From: an uncultured Prevotella sp.
Lineage (GTDB): Bacteria; Bacteroidota; Bacteroidia; Bacteroidales; Bacteroidaceae
DNA: 64,000 nt
Reading direction: 5' to 3'
Assembly (NCBI GenBank): GCA_944319915.1
Contig: CALUEY010000011.1
Span: 1 to 64,000 of the forward strand
The position numbers and the translations under genes were made by a program. Shown here one piece after another: positions 8,035-16,177 of this stretch. How positions within the stretch are numbered: the stretch's first letter is position 1; each line of letters begins with the position of its first letter. A model generated the notes under the pieces. That model searched no databases. It saw only the letters and a program-made list of their open reading frames with translations, and was not told the DNA's origin.

Positions 8035-8157
8035 GCTGTTTGCCTGTGAAAAATCGCGGCACATCCTTGTTTTTTCTGCTTTACCTTTTATTTTTGGGTT
8101 ATGCCTCAATTTGACACTTGACAACCCTTACTTTGCAGTAGAATTGATGTTAAACCG

Positions 8158-8352
8158 TTTAACCCGAATCGGTCGTTAGACTTCAACCATATTTCGTGCC
8201 GCTGCCAAACTGCTTGCTTCCCGCTTTTGTCGAAGATGCAGCGGGCCACATCGGGAAAAGCGGGAAGCAAGCAGGCGGCAGCAGTGCGGAAGATGGGTGA
8301 AGAGCCAACTAACGATGCCGTAAGTGTAATTGATGCCCTAACGATTTGGGGT
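8158..8352. repeat. Dispersed palindromic element, copy 1 (about 195 bp)
   Basis: The left end TTTAACCCGAATCGGTCG (8158) and the inverted right end CCCTAACGATTTGGGGT (8336-8352) resemble the ends of the element at 52206. The centre has a perfect 19-bp inverted repeat (8210-8228 with 8256-8274) around a 27-nt loop. The segment between the arms (TTTGTCGAAGATGCAGCGGG) aligns with the same place in copy 2. No ORF is present. It may be a MITE-like element; no target duplication is clear. Confidence 0.5.
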
Positions 8353-8398
8353 CATGAGGATTTGAAGGGATAATAACAAGATTTTCAATAAATCCATT

Positions 8399-9592
8399 TC
8401 ATCCTTCGCATTCCTCTTGTGGGGTGAAAAAGGCGTCTATGGCTTCAGTCAAGTAGGGAGCCGTCATGTTATGCTGGCAGCAATAGATTACAATGGCATC
8501 GTACAGATCCTGATTCCAGCAGTCCGCCTGTTCCTCGTTTGGCGGCAAAGTCTGTATGTTTTCCCGTGGCTGGAACTTTTGGAAGGACGCCTCGGCGCGC
8601 TCGTTGTCTCCAACGTGCAAGTAACATTCTCCCAACAAGGCGTAAATAGTGTCTGAGTGTATGCAACGACAGTCTTCATCTGATTCCGGCAACGACAAGT
8701 AATCTTCAAATGCGGCTTCGGCCAAGACAAAACGCCGCGTCCGCTTCCAATAGACCGCTTTTAGGAACAGGATGAGCGAACGAATGAAAACAGGGCATTC
8801 TCCATCATTCACAAGCCATTCTGTTGTAGCTTTCAGGAGGTATTCTACAAGCACGTAATGTTCCCTGTTCCAGCCGGTATAAAACTCATCCTCGCCGAAG
8901 CAGCCCTGTTCACAGATATGGCTCATCACGTACAGGCAGAAATGAAAAGTTTCGTTATCTTCCATTTCACACAGCAACTCCTTTATGTCATCCAACACCA
9001 TTCCGCCTGTTTTCAGCTGGTATGCTATGCCCCGTTTCCTATGCCACAAGGCTCGGTTGCCATCTCCCTTTCGTTCGTACCACTCTGCCGCCCTGAGATA
9101 GAAATATGCCAGTTCGCCATTGCATATACCAACGGGCAGTCGGCGCAAATAACGGGCCGCCCTTGCTGCATACGGAATCCAACAATCGTCCTCCACGAAC
9201 ACTGCGTCTGCGTAAAACATTAAAAGATGGAACATGGAATATTCGCAGAAAAAGGCTTCGGGGCATTCTTCGCGGTAAATACAAACGATCCATTTCCTGT
9301 CACCATAGCGGCAAATAAATTCGAATTTTTCCAAGCATGGATCCGCCATTTTGGCTTGTGCCTTCTTTACTAATCTCAAAAAGTAAGCCTCTTGCCGTTC
9401 TACAGCGTTTTGAGCATCTTCATCAATGGCTGTTTCATTACGCCGCTCGTCGTTTTTCGGCGTATCGTGTAGGCATGGTGCCTCATGCCCATATGCGTTG
9501 TCTGCCTCGGCACAGTTCTTTTCAGTCTGCCATGCGGGTATTGGCCCGGGCATTCCTTTCGATAATTCATTTGTCTGAGGTTTCTGTTTCAT
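8399..9592 (-). CDS. Unknown protein with TPR-like helices
   Basis: 397 residues; family not recognised. Residues 1-75 are polar and low in structure. From about 155 the protein is a chain of helix pairs with TPR-like spacing (ELAYFYLRAAEWYERKGD, then ALLGECYLHVGDNERAEASF). It is acidic and rich in Cys, Trp and Tyr (WIVCIYREECPEAFFCEYSM), with no signal peptide or membrane segment. ATG 9592 overlaps the stop of the upstream gene by 4 nt (ATGA), so it is translationally coupled to the membrane protein at 9589-10332. It is the last gene of a coupled run whose other members are zinc-ribbon proteins. A scaffold or adaptor role is only a guess from the repeats. Confidence 0.7.
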   Translation of the reverse strand: MKQKPQTNELSKGMPGPIPAWQTEKNCAEADNAYGHEAPCLHDTPKNDERRNETAIDEDAQNAVERQEAYFLRLVKKAQAKMADPCLEKFEFICRYGDRKWIVCIYREECPEAFFCEYSMFHLLMFYADAVFVEDDCWIPYAARAARYLRRLPVGICNGELAYFYLRAAEWYERKGDGNRALWHRKRGIAYQLKTGGMVLDDIKELLCEMEDNETFHFCLYVMSHICEQGCFGEDEFYTGWNREHYVLVEYLLKATTEWLVNDGECPVFIRSLILFLKAVYWKRTRRFVLAEAAFEDYLSLPESDEDCRCIHSDTIYALLGECYLHVGDNERAEASFQKFQPRENIQTLPPNEEQADCWNQDLYDAIVIYCCQHNMTAPYLTEAIDAFFTPQEECEG

Positions 9593-10332
9593 ATAGCTAT
9601 GTCTTTTTGAACAGGCTTCTTGTATTTTTGCTTGAAGTCATCAATATATTTGGATAAACGTTCTTCCTTGTTTTCAACCACGGCCAGATAGTTGAACCGT
9701 CCGGGAACGTTGACTACGAAATAATCTTGGTAAGGGCCGCATTCGGCCAATGTTCTTATTTCATCTTCGTATTCTCCATGCAAAACTCTTTTAGCAGGTT
9801 TTGCTTCGTCAGGGCAGGCGTAACACTCATTGCGCACGAATAATAAAACGTTGCATTCTTTGGTTTTATAAATGAAATCGGCATTATTTACATTTACGGC
9901 AACAATAATGTCCGCACTGCGGAAGCCGCTCTTTACTTTCTGCCTCAAGTCCTTGTAGTAGGCTATTCGCTCAAGCGTGGTTGGTCCGGTATTCTCAATC
10001 ACGTCTCTGTATATGTCAGGTTCTTCAGGCTTAGGATTTTTGTAATAAAACGGGTCGTAATGTATTGGGAACAGACGCTCTTGCAATCCCAGTTTTTCTT
10101 CAAGTTCCTTGATTTTCGCGACCATCTTGCGGATTTTCGTCTTCTTCAGCTCTTCCAGCTTGGCGGCCAGGATCTTCTTTTCCTTTATCCTTTTGGAAAC
10201 CCACGGCAGCTGACAATACAACCATTTAATGCTGCAATACACGCACGCAAACGGGACATATATTATCACTGCAATAACGAGAAACACCAAGAACCAGTCA
10301 ATCTCAATGTTTATGCTTTTAAGCCATTTCAT
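9589..10332 (-). CDS. Unknown membrane-anchored coiled-coil protein
   Basis: 247 residues from ATG 10332. The upstream ATG at 10386 is rejected because 10332 makes an ATGA overlap with the zinc-ribbon gene before it. One or two N-terminal membrane segments (IDWFLVFLVIAVIIYVPFAC) are followed by a basic stretch and a predicted coiled coil (KILAAKLEELKKTKIRKMVA, KELEEK). The rest is a soluble domain containing ADIIVAVNVNNADFIYKT, then CNVLLFVRNECYACPDE and a late FVVNVPGRFNYLAVVENKEE. Family not recognised. It sits between a zinc-ribbon gene and the TPR-like gene, coupled to both by 4-nt overlaps, so the three proteins are probably made in fixed proportion. Confidence 0.7.
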   Translation of the reverse strand: MKWLKSINIEIDWFLVFLVIAVIIYVPFACVYCSIKWLYCQLPWVSKRIKEKKILAAKLEELKKTKIRKMVAKIKELEEKLGLQERLFPIHYDPFYYKNPKPEEPDIYRDVIENTGPTTLERIAYYKDLRQKVKSGFRSADIIVAVNVNNADFIYKTKECNVLLFVRNECYACPDEAKPAKRVLHGEYEDEIRTLAECGPYQDYFVVNVPGRFNYLAVVENKEERLSKYIDDFKQKYKKPVQKDIAI

Positions 10333-10568
10333 GCCTTTTCTCCATTCCGTTCCCGTTTTGCCACATTTTCCTCCATCGTTTCCCATATCTTTCTATAAAT
10401 CGAGATGTTGAATGGATTAAGGTATGCCAACAACGGCATAGTCCTTATGCTACCGCAACGAGGGCAAGGCATCGGTGTTGAAAGTATCGTAGCACAATAC
10501 TCTGCATTCGGCGCAGTAAATACCTTATTGCACTTGCTGCACCTGAATTCTGTCGTTCCCCAAATCAT
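10329..10568 (-). CDS. Small zinc-ribbon protein B
   Basis: 79 residues. Two metal-binding pairs: FRCSKCNKVFTAP and MPCPRCGSIRTMPL, i.e. CxxC about 25 residues apart, then an amphipathic C-terminal helix. It is a paralogue of the product of 10713-10985, sharing the order TxFxCxxCxxxFTA, PMPCPxCGSIRTxPL. The stop overlaps the ATG of the membrane-protein gene by 4 nt. Function unknown; ribbons of this size bind nucleic acid or serve as protein adaptors. Confidence 0.7.
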   Translation of the reverse strand: MIWGTTEFRCSKCNKVFTAPNAEYCATILSTPMPCPRCGSIRTMPLLAYLNPFNISIYRKIWETMEENVAKRERNGEKA

Positions 10569-10712
10569 ATCTCGTGGTTTTATTTGTTGTCAGAACTCTT
10601 TTCCTTTCTTTTTGTTATCGTCCCTCTCAGATTTTATTATCCTCTGCGTTTTTTGTACCCTAAGCATTAATTGCGGTATGGCAAAAATCTGCTGTACTGT
10701 TATTATCGTTTT

Positions 10713-10985
10713 TTACCTTTTTCTCTTTCCACTTCTCTCCATATCCTTTTGTAAATGGATAAAATCGGACATTTTTTTTTCATCGTCTGTTTCTATAATT
10801 TCGCCTATGTTTTTTTCCAATGGTGATGTCCATTCTTGTAGTTTATGCAATGGCAAAGTCCTTATACTTCCGCAGTGTGGACATGGCATAGGACAGGAAA
10901 GTGCCATACAATGGTATTCTATATCCATAGCGGTAAATTTATTCTTGCACTGAGTGCAAATGAAAGTCGTTTCTCCTCTAATCAT
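10713..10985 (-). CDS. Small zinc-ribbon protein A
   Basis: 90 residues. CTQCKNKFTA and MPCPHCGSIRTLPL form a four-Cys ribbon; the C-terminal 40 residues are charged (DDEKKMSDFIHLQKDMERSG). Paralogue of the gene at 10329-10568 and separated from it by 144 nt, so the pair arose by tandem duplication and has diverged mostly in the tail. No promoter box is obvious upstream. It follows the three-paralogue cluster on the same strand with only 66 nt between. Confidence 0.7.
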   Translation of the reverse strand: MIRGETTFICTQCKNKFTAMDIEYHCMALSCPMPCPHCGSIRTLPLHKLQEWTSPLEKNIGEIIETDDEKKMSDFIHLQKDMERSGKRKR

Positions 10986-11051
10986 ATCTCGTAGTTTTAT
11001 TTGTTGCCAATACTCTTTTCTATAGTCGTTTGTTTGTTGTGTTGAATTGTT

Positions 11052-11798
11052 TTATGCGTGTTTTGAATACACGATGAAGTCGTTGTCCTGTACGCAGGCC
11101 CATACCGACACTTCTGTATGGCTGTGCCAGTATATTTTCAGGTTGGCGTTGCATTTGTGTATGTCCCTATCGCGTTTCACTGTTTCGTAGAACTGTGGGA
11201 ACAGTTTTTCCAACATATCAAGCATAATCTCCGTCGGCATTGCCACGAACCTAATGCTGGCGAAATAGTTTGGATGCACGTTCTTGGCCTTTATCGGGAA
11301 ACTCTCACTGATATGCACTTGGGTGGCCTGCTCGTTGTAGCCGGCTTCTGGACACATTTCAAGCAATGCTGCCTTTTGTGCCTCGTCCAAATCTGTGGTT
11401 TTAAGTTCTGTGCGATGCTGCAGCCGGTCTTCCTCCTTCTCTGCCGCGTCAATGTCGGGTCTGCCGTCCATCCTCAACAGTCCGTCCGTGCAATGGCGCA
11501 TCCGGCGTATGAACCAACGGCGTGCCACCTTGTCGCGGTCGAGCACTTGCAGGGCTTTAACGTAGTCCCACATACTTTCACTTTTGCACTCGTCAAACGG
11601 TATGTAGGCGAAATTGTCATGGTTGCGCCAACGTTTGGTCCACTTCTTCCTGCGTGAGTTCCATGAACATTTGCAGGTTTTGCACCATACGCTTACTTCC
11701 GCCATACCATGTTCGTAGAAGTCTATTTCAATGGCTGACTTCCTGTTCCTGAACTTCTCCGTTCTGATGTATTTTACCCTTTTCGTTATCTTCGGCAT
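11052..11798 (-). CDS. Unknown family, tandem paralogue 3
   Basis: 248 residues from ATG 11798, chosen because MPKITKRVKYIRTEKFRNRK aligns with the start of paralogue 1; the ATG at 11846 would add 16 residues without counterpart. Shared blocks in order: SAIEIDFYEHGMAEVSVWC, NHDNFAYIPFDECKSESMWD, LKALQVLDRDKV, RRWFIRRMRHCTDGLLRMDG, MLEKLFPQFYETVKRDRDI, and a final aromatic VQDNDFIVYS. A basic Cys-bearing insert (CKTCKCSWNSRRKKWTKRW) follows the first block. No signal peptide or membrane segment. Family not recognised. Conserved Glu, His, Asp, Arg and Cys residues would suit an enzyme or a nucleic-acid binder, but nothing decides. Confidence 0.75.
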   Translation of the reverse strand: MPKITKRVKYIRTEKFRNRKSAIEIDFYEHGMAEVSVWCKTCKCSWNSRRKKWTKRWRNHDNFAYIPFDECKSESMWDYVKALQVLDRDKVARRWFIRRMRHCTDGLLRMDGRPDIDAAEKEEDRLQHRTELKTTDLDEAQKAALLEMCPEAGYNEQATQVHISESFPIKAKNVHPNYFASIRFVAMPTEIMLDMLEKLFPQFYETVKRDRDIHKCNANLKIYWHSHTEVSVWACVQDNDFIVYSKHA

Positions 11799-11870
11799 GG
11801 TTTTGCAGGTTATTGGTTCGTTGTAAGCCTTGTCATACACTGCCATGTTGGTTCATGCTGGCGCCAGAAA

Positions 11871-12605
11871 CTAATCCATTTTGTAATAAACATAGTCGTT
11901 GTCCTGCACTTCCACGGTCAGGTCGCAGTCCGTCGGCGTTAGCCACGTAATCGTTGTTTTTATCGTGCAGTTGTCGAGCGTCCTTTCACGCTTTACCTTC
12001 TCGAAGAAATCAGGTAACACCTTTTGTATCAGCTCAAGTCTGAAACTCTCCGGCTTGCCTATATCCTTGACGTATTTGCCGTCTCTCCAAGCAATCATCT
12101 TTGTTTCGTCCCCTTCGCTGAGAAATGTAACGCAGACGTTTTCATCATAAGCGGCCTCGGGCAGCATTTCGAGTAACGTCTTCAGCCGCTCCGGCGGCAA
12201 AGCCTTCCTGCTGTCTTTAAAGCTGTAATTATACCGGTTTGCCGTTCTGTGCTCGTTTTGATACATACGCTCGTACACCTTCTCTGAATCCATGTAACCG
12301 TTCGGACGCATCAGCCCGTCGGTGCAATAGCGCAACTGGCGCATGAACCACCGCCGCGCCACCTTGTCATACTTCAACGTGTCAAGGCAGTCGAAATAGT
12401 CGTACATGCTTTCGATTGTGCATTCGTCGAAATACAGAAACGTCATCCACGGCCTGTTCTTTTTTTGCCTGCGCCGCCACCGCAGCTTGTCGTCAATGTC
12501 GGCGTAGGCCAAGCGGTGCTCGTAAAACTTGATTTCTATCGAATACTCCTTGTTGCTGAACTTCTTTATTCCCAACAACTTGGCTTTTTCCTCTCTTTCT
12601 GGCAT
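11871..12605 (-). CDS. Unknown family, tandem paralogue 2
   Basis: 244 residues from ATG 12605 (MPEREEKAKLLGIKKFSNKE). This is the most diverged of the three paralogues: EIKFYEHRLAYADIDDKLRW, FLYFDECTIESMYDYFDCLD, DKVARRWFMRQLRYCTDGLM, VLPDFFEKVKRERTLDNC and the end TVEVQDNDYVYYKMD. The Cys-rich insert of the other two is replaced by RRRQKKNRPW. The longer frame from 12719 runs back over the end of paralogue 1 and is not used. The same strand and short gaps (72 and 70 nt) make one operon of the three. Confidence 0.75.
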   Translation of the reverse strand: MPEREEKAKLLGIKKFSNKEYSIEIKFYEHRLAYADIDDKLRWRRRQKKNRPWMTFLYFDECTIESMYDYFDCLDTLKYDKVARRWFMRQLRYCTDGLMRPNGYMDSEKVYERMYQNEHRTANRYNYSFKDSRKALPPERLKTLLEMLPEAAYDENVCVTFLSEGDETKMIAWRDGKYVKDIGKPESFRLELIQKVLPDFFEKVKRERTLDNCTIKTTITWLTPTDCDLTVEVQDNDYVYYKMD

Positions 12606-12675
12606 AATCGTTGGTTTTAATGGGACTAATGTTAATTCTACGTTTCCATAATATAACAGAGCGCACCCCCTGCTG

Positions 12676-13395
12676 TCAAACCGGCAATGTATAAAACTCG
12701 TAAGTGTTGTCCGAGACAAACACGCGAAGGTTGGCCTCCGTTGGCCCGTCCCATCGCAAGTCTATCGACAACGTGCAGTCGTCTATCGCTCTCTCCTTCA
12801 TGATTTGCCGATGGAAATCAGGCAGCAACTCTTTCACCAACTCCAACTTTTCCTCAAAGCTCAACACGGTATACGTCATCCTCGGGTCGAACGACCTTGG
12901 GTATCTCACCTCCGGTTCTTCTTCAAGGAAATACACCCAACGCAGCTTGTCACGGTAAGCCGTGCGCGGATATTCCGTCGTCAGCAGCGCAAGCTGGCTT
13001 TCAGACAATGCCGGCACGTATATTCCCGAATAATGAAGGATGCCGCTCTCTATCCTTTTTGTTTCCTCATAATCAAACCTCCCGTCGGACTTCAAGAACC
13101 TTCCCGTGCAATGGCGCATCTTCCTGATGAACCACCTGCGACCGACCTTGTCGCGGTCGAGCACTTTCAATGCCTTGAGATAGTCAAACATACTCTCCAG
13201 CTTGCACTCGTCAAACGGTATGTAGGAAAAGTTGTCGTGGTTACGCCAACGGCCTTTCCAACAGCCCCAACAAGCCTTGCATTCCACATGGACTTCGGCC
13301 ATCCCGTGTTCATAGAAATCAATCTTTATGACCGACTTCTTGTTCCTGAACCTTTCAGTCCTTAAATACTTTACTTTAATTCCCTTTCTCGGCAT
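12676..13395 (-). CDS. Unknown family, tandem paralogue 1
   Basis: 239 residues from ATG 13395. The start is fixed by the promoter box at 13411-13418: the longer frame from 13425 would begin upstream of the transcription start. Blocks: MPRKGIKVKYLRTERFRNKK, KIDFYEHGMAEVHVECKACW, NHDNFSYIPFDECKLESMFD, LKALKVLDRDKVGRRWFIRK, MRHCTGRFLKSDGRFDYEE, LLPDFHRQIMKERAIDDC, and the terminal FVSDNTYEFYTL. It is closest to paralogue 3, so paralogue 2 has diverged faster. It heads the operon. Unknown function. Confidence 0.75.
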   Translation of the reverse strand: MPRKGIKVKYLRTERFRNKKSVIKIDFYEHGMAEVHVECKACWGCWKGRWRNHDNFSYIPFDECKLESMFDYLKALKVLDRDKVGRRWFIRKMRHCTGRFLKSDGRFDYEETKRIESGILHYSGIYVPALSESQLALLTTEYPRTAYRDKLRWVYFLEEEPEVRYPRSFDPRMTYTVLSFEEKLELVKELLPDFHRQIMKERAIDDCTLSIDLRWDGPTEANLRVFVSDNTYEFYTLPV

Positions 13396-13410
13396 AATCG
13401 TGTTTTTCTG

Positions 13411-13418
13411 CAAAGATA
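13411..13418 (-). promoter_or_regulatory. -7 box of the three-paralogue operon
   Basis: Read on the minus strand it is TATCTTTG, 15 nt before the ATG at 13395. Confidence 0.65.
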
Positions 13419-13514
13419 AAGACATACGCGCTTACAGGCAAAAGCCGCATAGGACAAATTTCGCCGTCAACAGATTTAGTATCAAAACCGCGGCGCATTG
13501 ATACGCCACAACAC

Positions 13515-13564
13515 GGAAGTCCCCGTTGCAAGGAAAGGTCAGGTCTCTCGCAACGGAGACTTCC
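13515..13564 (-). terminator. Strong hairpin downstream of the EcsC-family gene
   Basis: Arms 13515-13529 and 13550-13564 are 15 bp with one mismatch (GGAAGTCCCCGTTGC and its partner) around a 20-nt loop. It lies 14 nt after the EcsC stop on the minus strand. No long U-run follows, so a processing or attenuation role is equally possible. Confidence 0.5.
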
Positions 13565-13578
13565 TGTCGTGCTACACC

Positions 13579-14343
13579 TTAACCATTCGCCCCTTTTTGG
13601 GCGTCGATGATAAGCTGCATATTCTCTTTTAAATTGCGTTGTAGCCTTTTCGATTCCTTAGAGAATGTTACGTATGTGATTGTCCCGGAAATCCCGGCTC
13701 CCAACACGGGTATCACCTTGCCTAAGCTCTTTGCAAATAAAGGTTTTGTCAAATTTATGCCAACCCATTTGGCGATTTGCTTAATCAATGGGTATACAGC
13801 CCCCTTGGTCAAAGCCATGCGTGGCAACCGCTTCACCACTTGTCCGGCAAATCCCTTAACAACTTCCCTTATTGCGGTGTTGGCTGCGGCTACGCCCATC
13901 ATTATGCCGACAAAGACGGTCAACATCTCACAAGCCGTGTCGGTCAAGTTTCCGTCTTCGTCACACAAGTCAGGCCAACCATACAGATATGCGAGTTTCT
14001 GTGACAACACAAATACGTGCCAGTAATATTGGGCTACATCTGCAGGAACGGTTGCCAATAAGCCCCATCCACCGGGAAGGCCCGCAACGGCAGACGTTGC
14101 AACGACCTTGTACAAATGGCTTTTGATACAAGACTTTGCCACCCTGTCGATAATCTTTCTTGACAACACGTGATGTGGATATGTTGATACTACCTCCTCT
14201 ATTTGGCCTTTATCACACCAGTTGGCAAGTTCGTTTCTCAAGAACTTATTCCTGTCTACCTTAACTCCCGGGACGGCAAGGGCTGTTGACATCACTTTCT
14301 TCCAAACGTCGGCACCGTTTGCCTTAATCACTTCATTCGTCAT
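13579..14343 (-). CDS. EcsC-family protein
   Basis: 254 residues. The pattern of EcsC proteins is visible: a polar N-terminus, then hydrophobic helical segments SAVAGLPGGWGLLATVPADV, AQYYWHVFVLSQKLAYLYGW, and GVAAANTAIREVVKGF, then a basic QVVKRLPRM, and a hydrophobic PLFAKSLGKVIPVLGAGISG hairpin before the charged tail. EcsC was named from the Bacillus ecs locus; the biochemical role is not established, and membrane association is inferred from the hydrophobic helices. Homologues are common in contact-dependent toxin and accessory loci. It lies between the three-paralogue operon and a zinc-ribbon microprotein on the same strand. Confidence 0.75.
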   Translation of the reverse strand: MTNEVIKANGADVWKKVMSTALAVPGVKVDRNKFLRNELANWCDKGQIEEVVSTYPHHVLSRKIIDRVAKSCIKSHLYKVVATSAVAGLPGGWGLLATVPADVAQYYWHVFVLSQKLAYLYGWPDLCDEDGNLTDTACEMLTVFVGIMMGVAAANTAIREVVKGFAGQVVKRLPRMALTKGAVYPLIKQIAKWVGINLTKPLFAKSLGKVIPVLGAGISGTITYVTFSKESKRLQRNLKENMQLIIDAQKGANG

Positions 14344-14409
14344 GGCTAAATTGTTTTTAAGTTAATACTATTTTGTCGTTTTTATTCTTTTTATCGGTTG
14401 AGCGACATA

Positions 14410-14517
14410 TTATTCGTCATTGTCATCAGACCATGTGTAACCACAATCCGTGCATTCATAACAAACCCCGTTGTGATAGGCATCTTCACAACCACATTTT
14501 GGGCATTTTATTTCCAT
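14410..14517 (-). CDS. Zinc-ribbon microprotein, 35 residues
   Basis: ATG at 14517, stop TAA at 14410-14412. The product has two perfect CxxC pairs, KCPKCGCEDAYHNG and CYECTDCGYTW, ending in an acidic SDDNDE. This is a minimal four-Cys zinc ribbon with an acidic tail, and the Cys spacing makes a chance ORF unlikely. It lies 66 nt upstream of the EcsC gene on the same strand and is probably cotranscribed with it. Confidence 0.65.
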   Translation of the reverse strand: MEIKCPKCGCEDAYHNGVCYECTDCGYTWSDDNDE

Positions 14518-14563
14518 AGTACATTTATTTTATAAAGTTTGACATTATTGTTTGTTTCTGTTT

Positions 14564-16177
14564 TTACATAGCCACTTTCTGTGTTTTGCCTCCTGCCTTT
14601 ACTATGTATATTCCATGACCGGGTACGGTTATCCGTATGTCAGTGCTGTCGGCGTTTGCGCTGTTTATCAATACGCCAGATACGTCATAGACATTAACCA
14701 GACCGTGGGCATTGCTTATTACAATACATCCGTTGTCTGCGGTTACGGCCATACCGTTATCTGCGCTTTCTACTTGTGATATTCCCGTGGGCATCCCCTC
14801 CACAATGTTATAGAAATATCTCCAGCCGGGAGCTTCTATGTATGCCTGCATCGCACCTTTGGGCACATACAGCGTGGCATTGTTGTATTGGTCTAAGGAG
14901 AAAAAGTCATCGGCTATCGTAGGCGGTATGCGTCCACGTGACACGACTGTTTTCAGACCCTTGGCTACATCCATACCTATGTCATCAACTGAAGTTACAA
15001 ATTGGCTGAACGTAACTTTTTCCATATTCTTGGATACTAATATCTCATCATTGCTGCTGTCATCATTAAGTACAATGCTCCTTCCTATATACAATTCTCT
15101 AAAATAATTGCCAAAATAACCATCACTTATAAATATTTCTAAGGGTGTCATGCAATCTTCAATGTTAAAACTATTTAAGCTATTGAACCTACCAGGTACA
15201 GGCCATTGGTACATTGAAATAACAGAAGCAGGTATGGAAAGTTCCGTTAAACTACGACAGCAACAAAATGCATTTTGGCCTATAGTCGTTACCGAGGAGG
15301 GAATTGCTAAACTTGTCAAATTACGACATTCAGAAAATGAGTTTTCACCAATCGATGTAACGGATTCAGGGATGACAATTTCTGTCAAGCCTACGCAACT
15401 ACTGAACGCATAGTCTTTAATTGAGTTAACAGTTTCTGGAATGGTGAATGATGTTTCCATTAACCCTGCAGGGCAACAATATAATTCAGTAATGTCTTTT
15501 GAGTAAAGAACACCTTTAATTGATGCAAAATCTGGGTTTTCATCATCTACTATTATTTCGTGTAACGATGAACAATCTCTGAACGCACCATCTCCAATCG
15601 AAGTGACACCTTTGGGGATAGCGATGCTTGTCAGGCCTGAACAATCGGAAAACGCACCATCTCCAATCGAAGTGACACCTTTGGGGATAGCGATGCTTGT
15701 CAGGCCTGAACAATCGGAAAACGCATAATCTCCAATTGAAGTGACACCTTTGGGGATAGCGATGCTTGTCAGGCCTGAACAACCGTCAAACGCCCCATTC
15801 CCAATTGATGTTACACTTTCGGGGATAATGATGCTTGTCAAACCTGAACAACCGTCAAACGCCCCATTCCCAATTGATGTTACACTTTCGGGGATAGTGA
15901 TGCTTGTCAGGCCTGAACAATTGTAAAACGCATAATTATCAATACCCACTACTTTATATACATTACCATTATAATCCACCGTTTCGGGAATAACGATGTC
16001 GCCTATATACGTCTCGGTTTCTTTAAGAGGTTCTTTATACGTTATCTCACACGTAAGGTCTGTGCTCGAAATTATATGGTAATAAGCTCCTTCGTACTCG
16101 AAGCTGTTGGCTGATGCAACGGATGCCGCCAGAAAGGAGAGGCAGGCAAGGGCAATTTTCTTTATTAAAGTTTTCAT
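14564..16177 (-). CDS. BspA-like leucine-rich-repeat secreted protein
   Basis: 537 residues. Signal peptide MKTLIKKIALACLSFLAASV..ASA. From about 80 to 420 it is an array of 23-residue LRR_5 repeats (consensus GLTSIAIPKGVTSIGDYAFS plus DCS), the BspA/Treponema surface-adhesin type. The C-terminal 70 residues (VYDVSGVLINSA, then HGIYIVKAGGKTQKVAM) look like the sorting domain of the type IX secretion system or a related cell-surface anchor. Likely exported to the surface; BspA relatives bind host proteins. Five DNA repeats of exactly 69 bp (15585-15929) encode adjacent LRRs and are nearly identical, so repeat number can change by recombination without a frameshift. Confidence 0.88.
   Translation of the reverse strand: MKTLIKKIALACLSFLAASVASANSFEYEGAYYHIISSTDLTCEITYKEPLKETETYIGDIVIPETVDYNGNVYKVVGIDNYAFYNCSGLTSITIPESVTSIGNGAFDGCSGLTSIIIPESVTSIGNGAFDGCSGLTSIAIPKGVTSIGDYAFSDCSGLTSIAIPKGVTSIGDGAFSDCSGLTSIAIPKGVTSIGDGAFRDCSSLHEIIVDDENPDFASIKGVLYSKDITELYCCPAGLMETSFTIPETVNSIKDYAFSSCVGLTEIVIPESVTSIGENSFSECRNLTSLAIPSSVTTIGQNAFCCCRSLTELSIPASVISMYQWPVPGRFNSLNSFNIEDCMTPLEIFISDGYFGNYFRELYIGRSIVLNDDSSNDEILVSKNMEKVTFSQFVTSVDDIGMDVAKGLKTVVSRGRIPPTIADDFFSLDQYNNATLYVPKGAMQAYIEAPGWRYFYNIVEGMPTGISQVESADNGMAVTADNGCIVISNAHGLVNVYDVSGVLINSANADSTDIRITVPGHGIYIVKAGGKTQKVAM
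15585..15929 (-). repeat. Five tandem 69-bp repeats inside the LRR gene
   Basis: Units start at 15585, 15654, 15723, 15792 and 15861. The first three differ at only a few bases; the last two form a second sub-type. Each encodes one 23-residue LRR. Confidence 0.9.

Noticed and set aside
10405-10953. 182-codon plus-strand frame across both zinc-ribbon genes
   Set aside because: Apparent Cys-rich repeats are antisense images of the two zinc ribbons.
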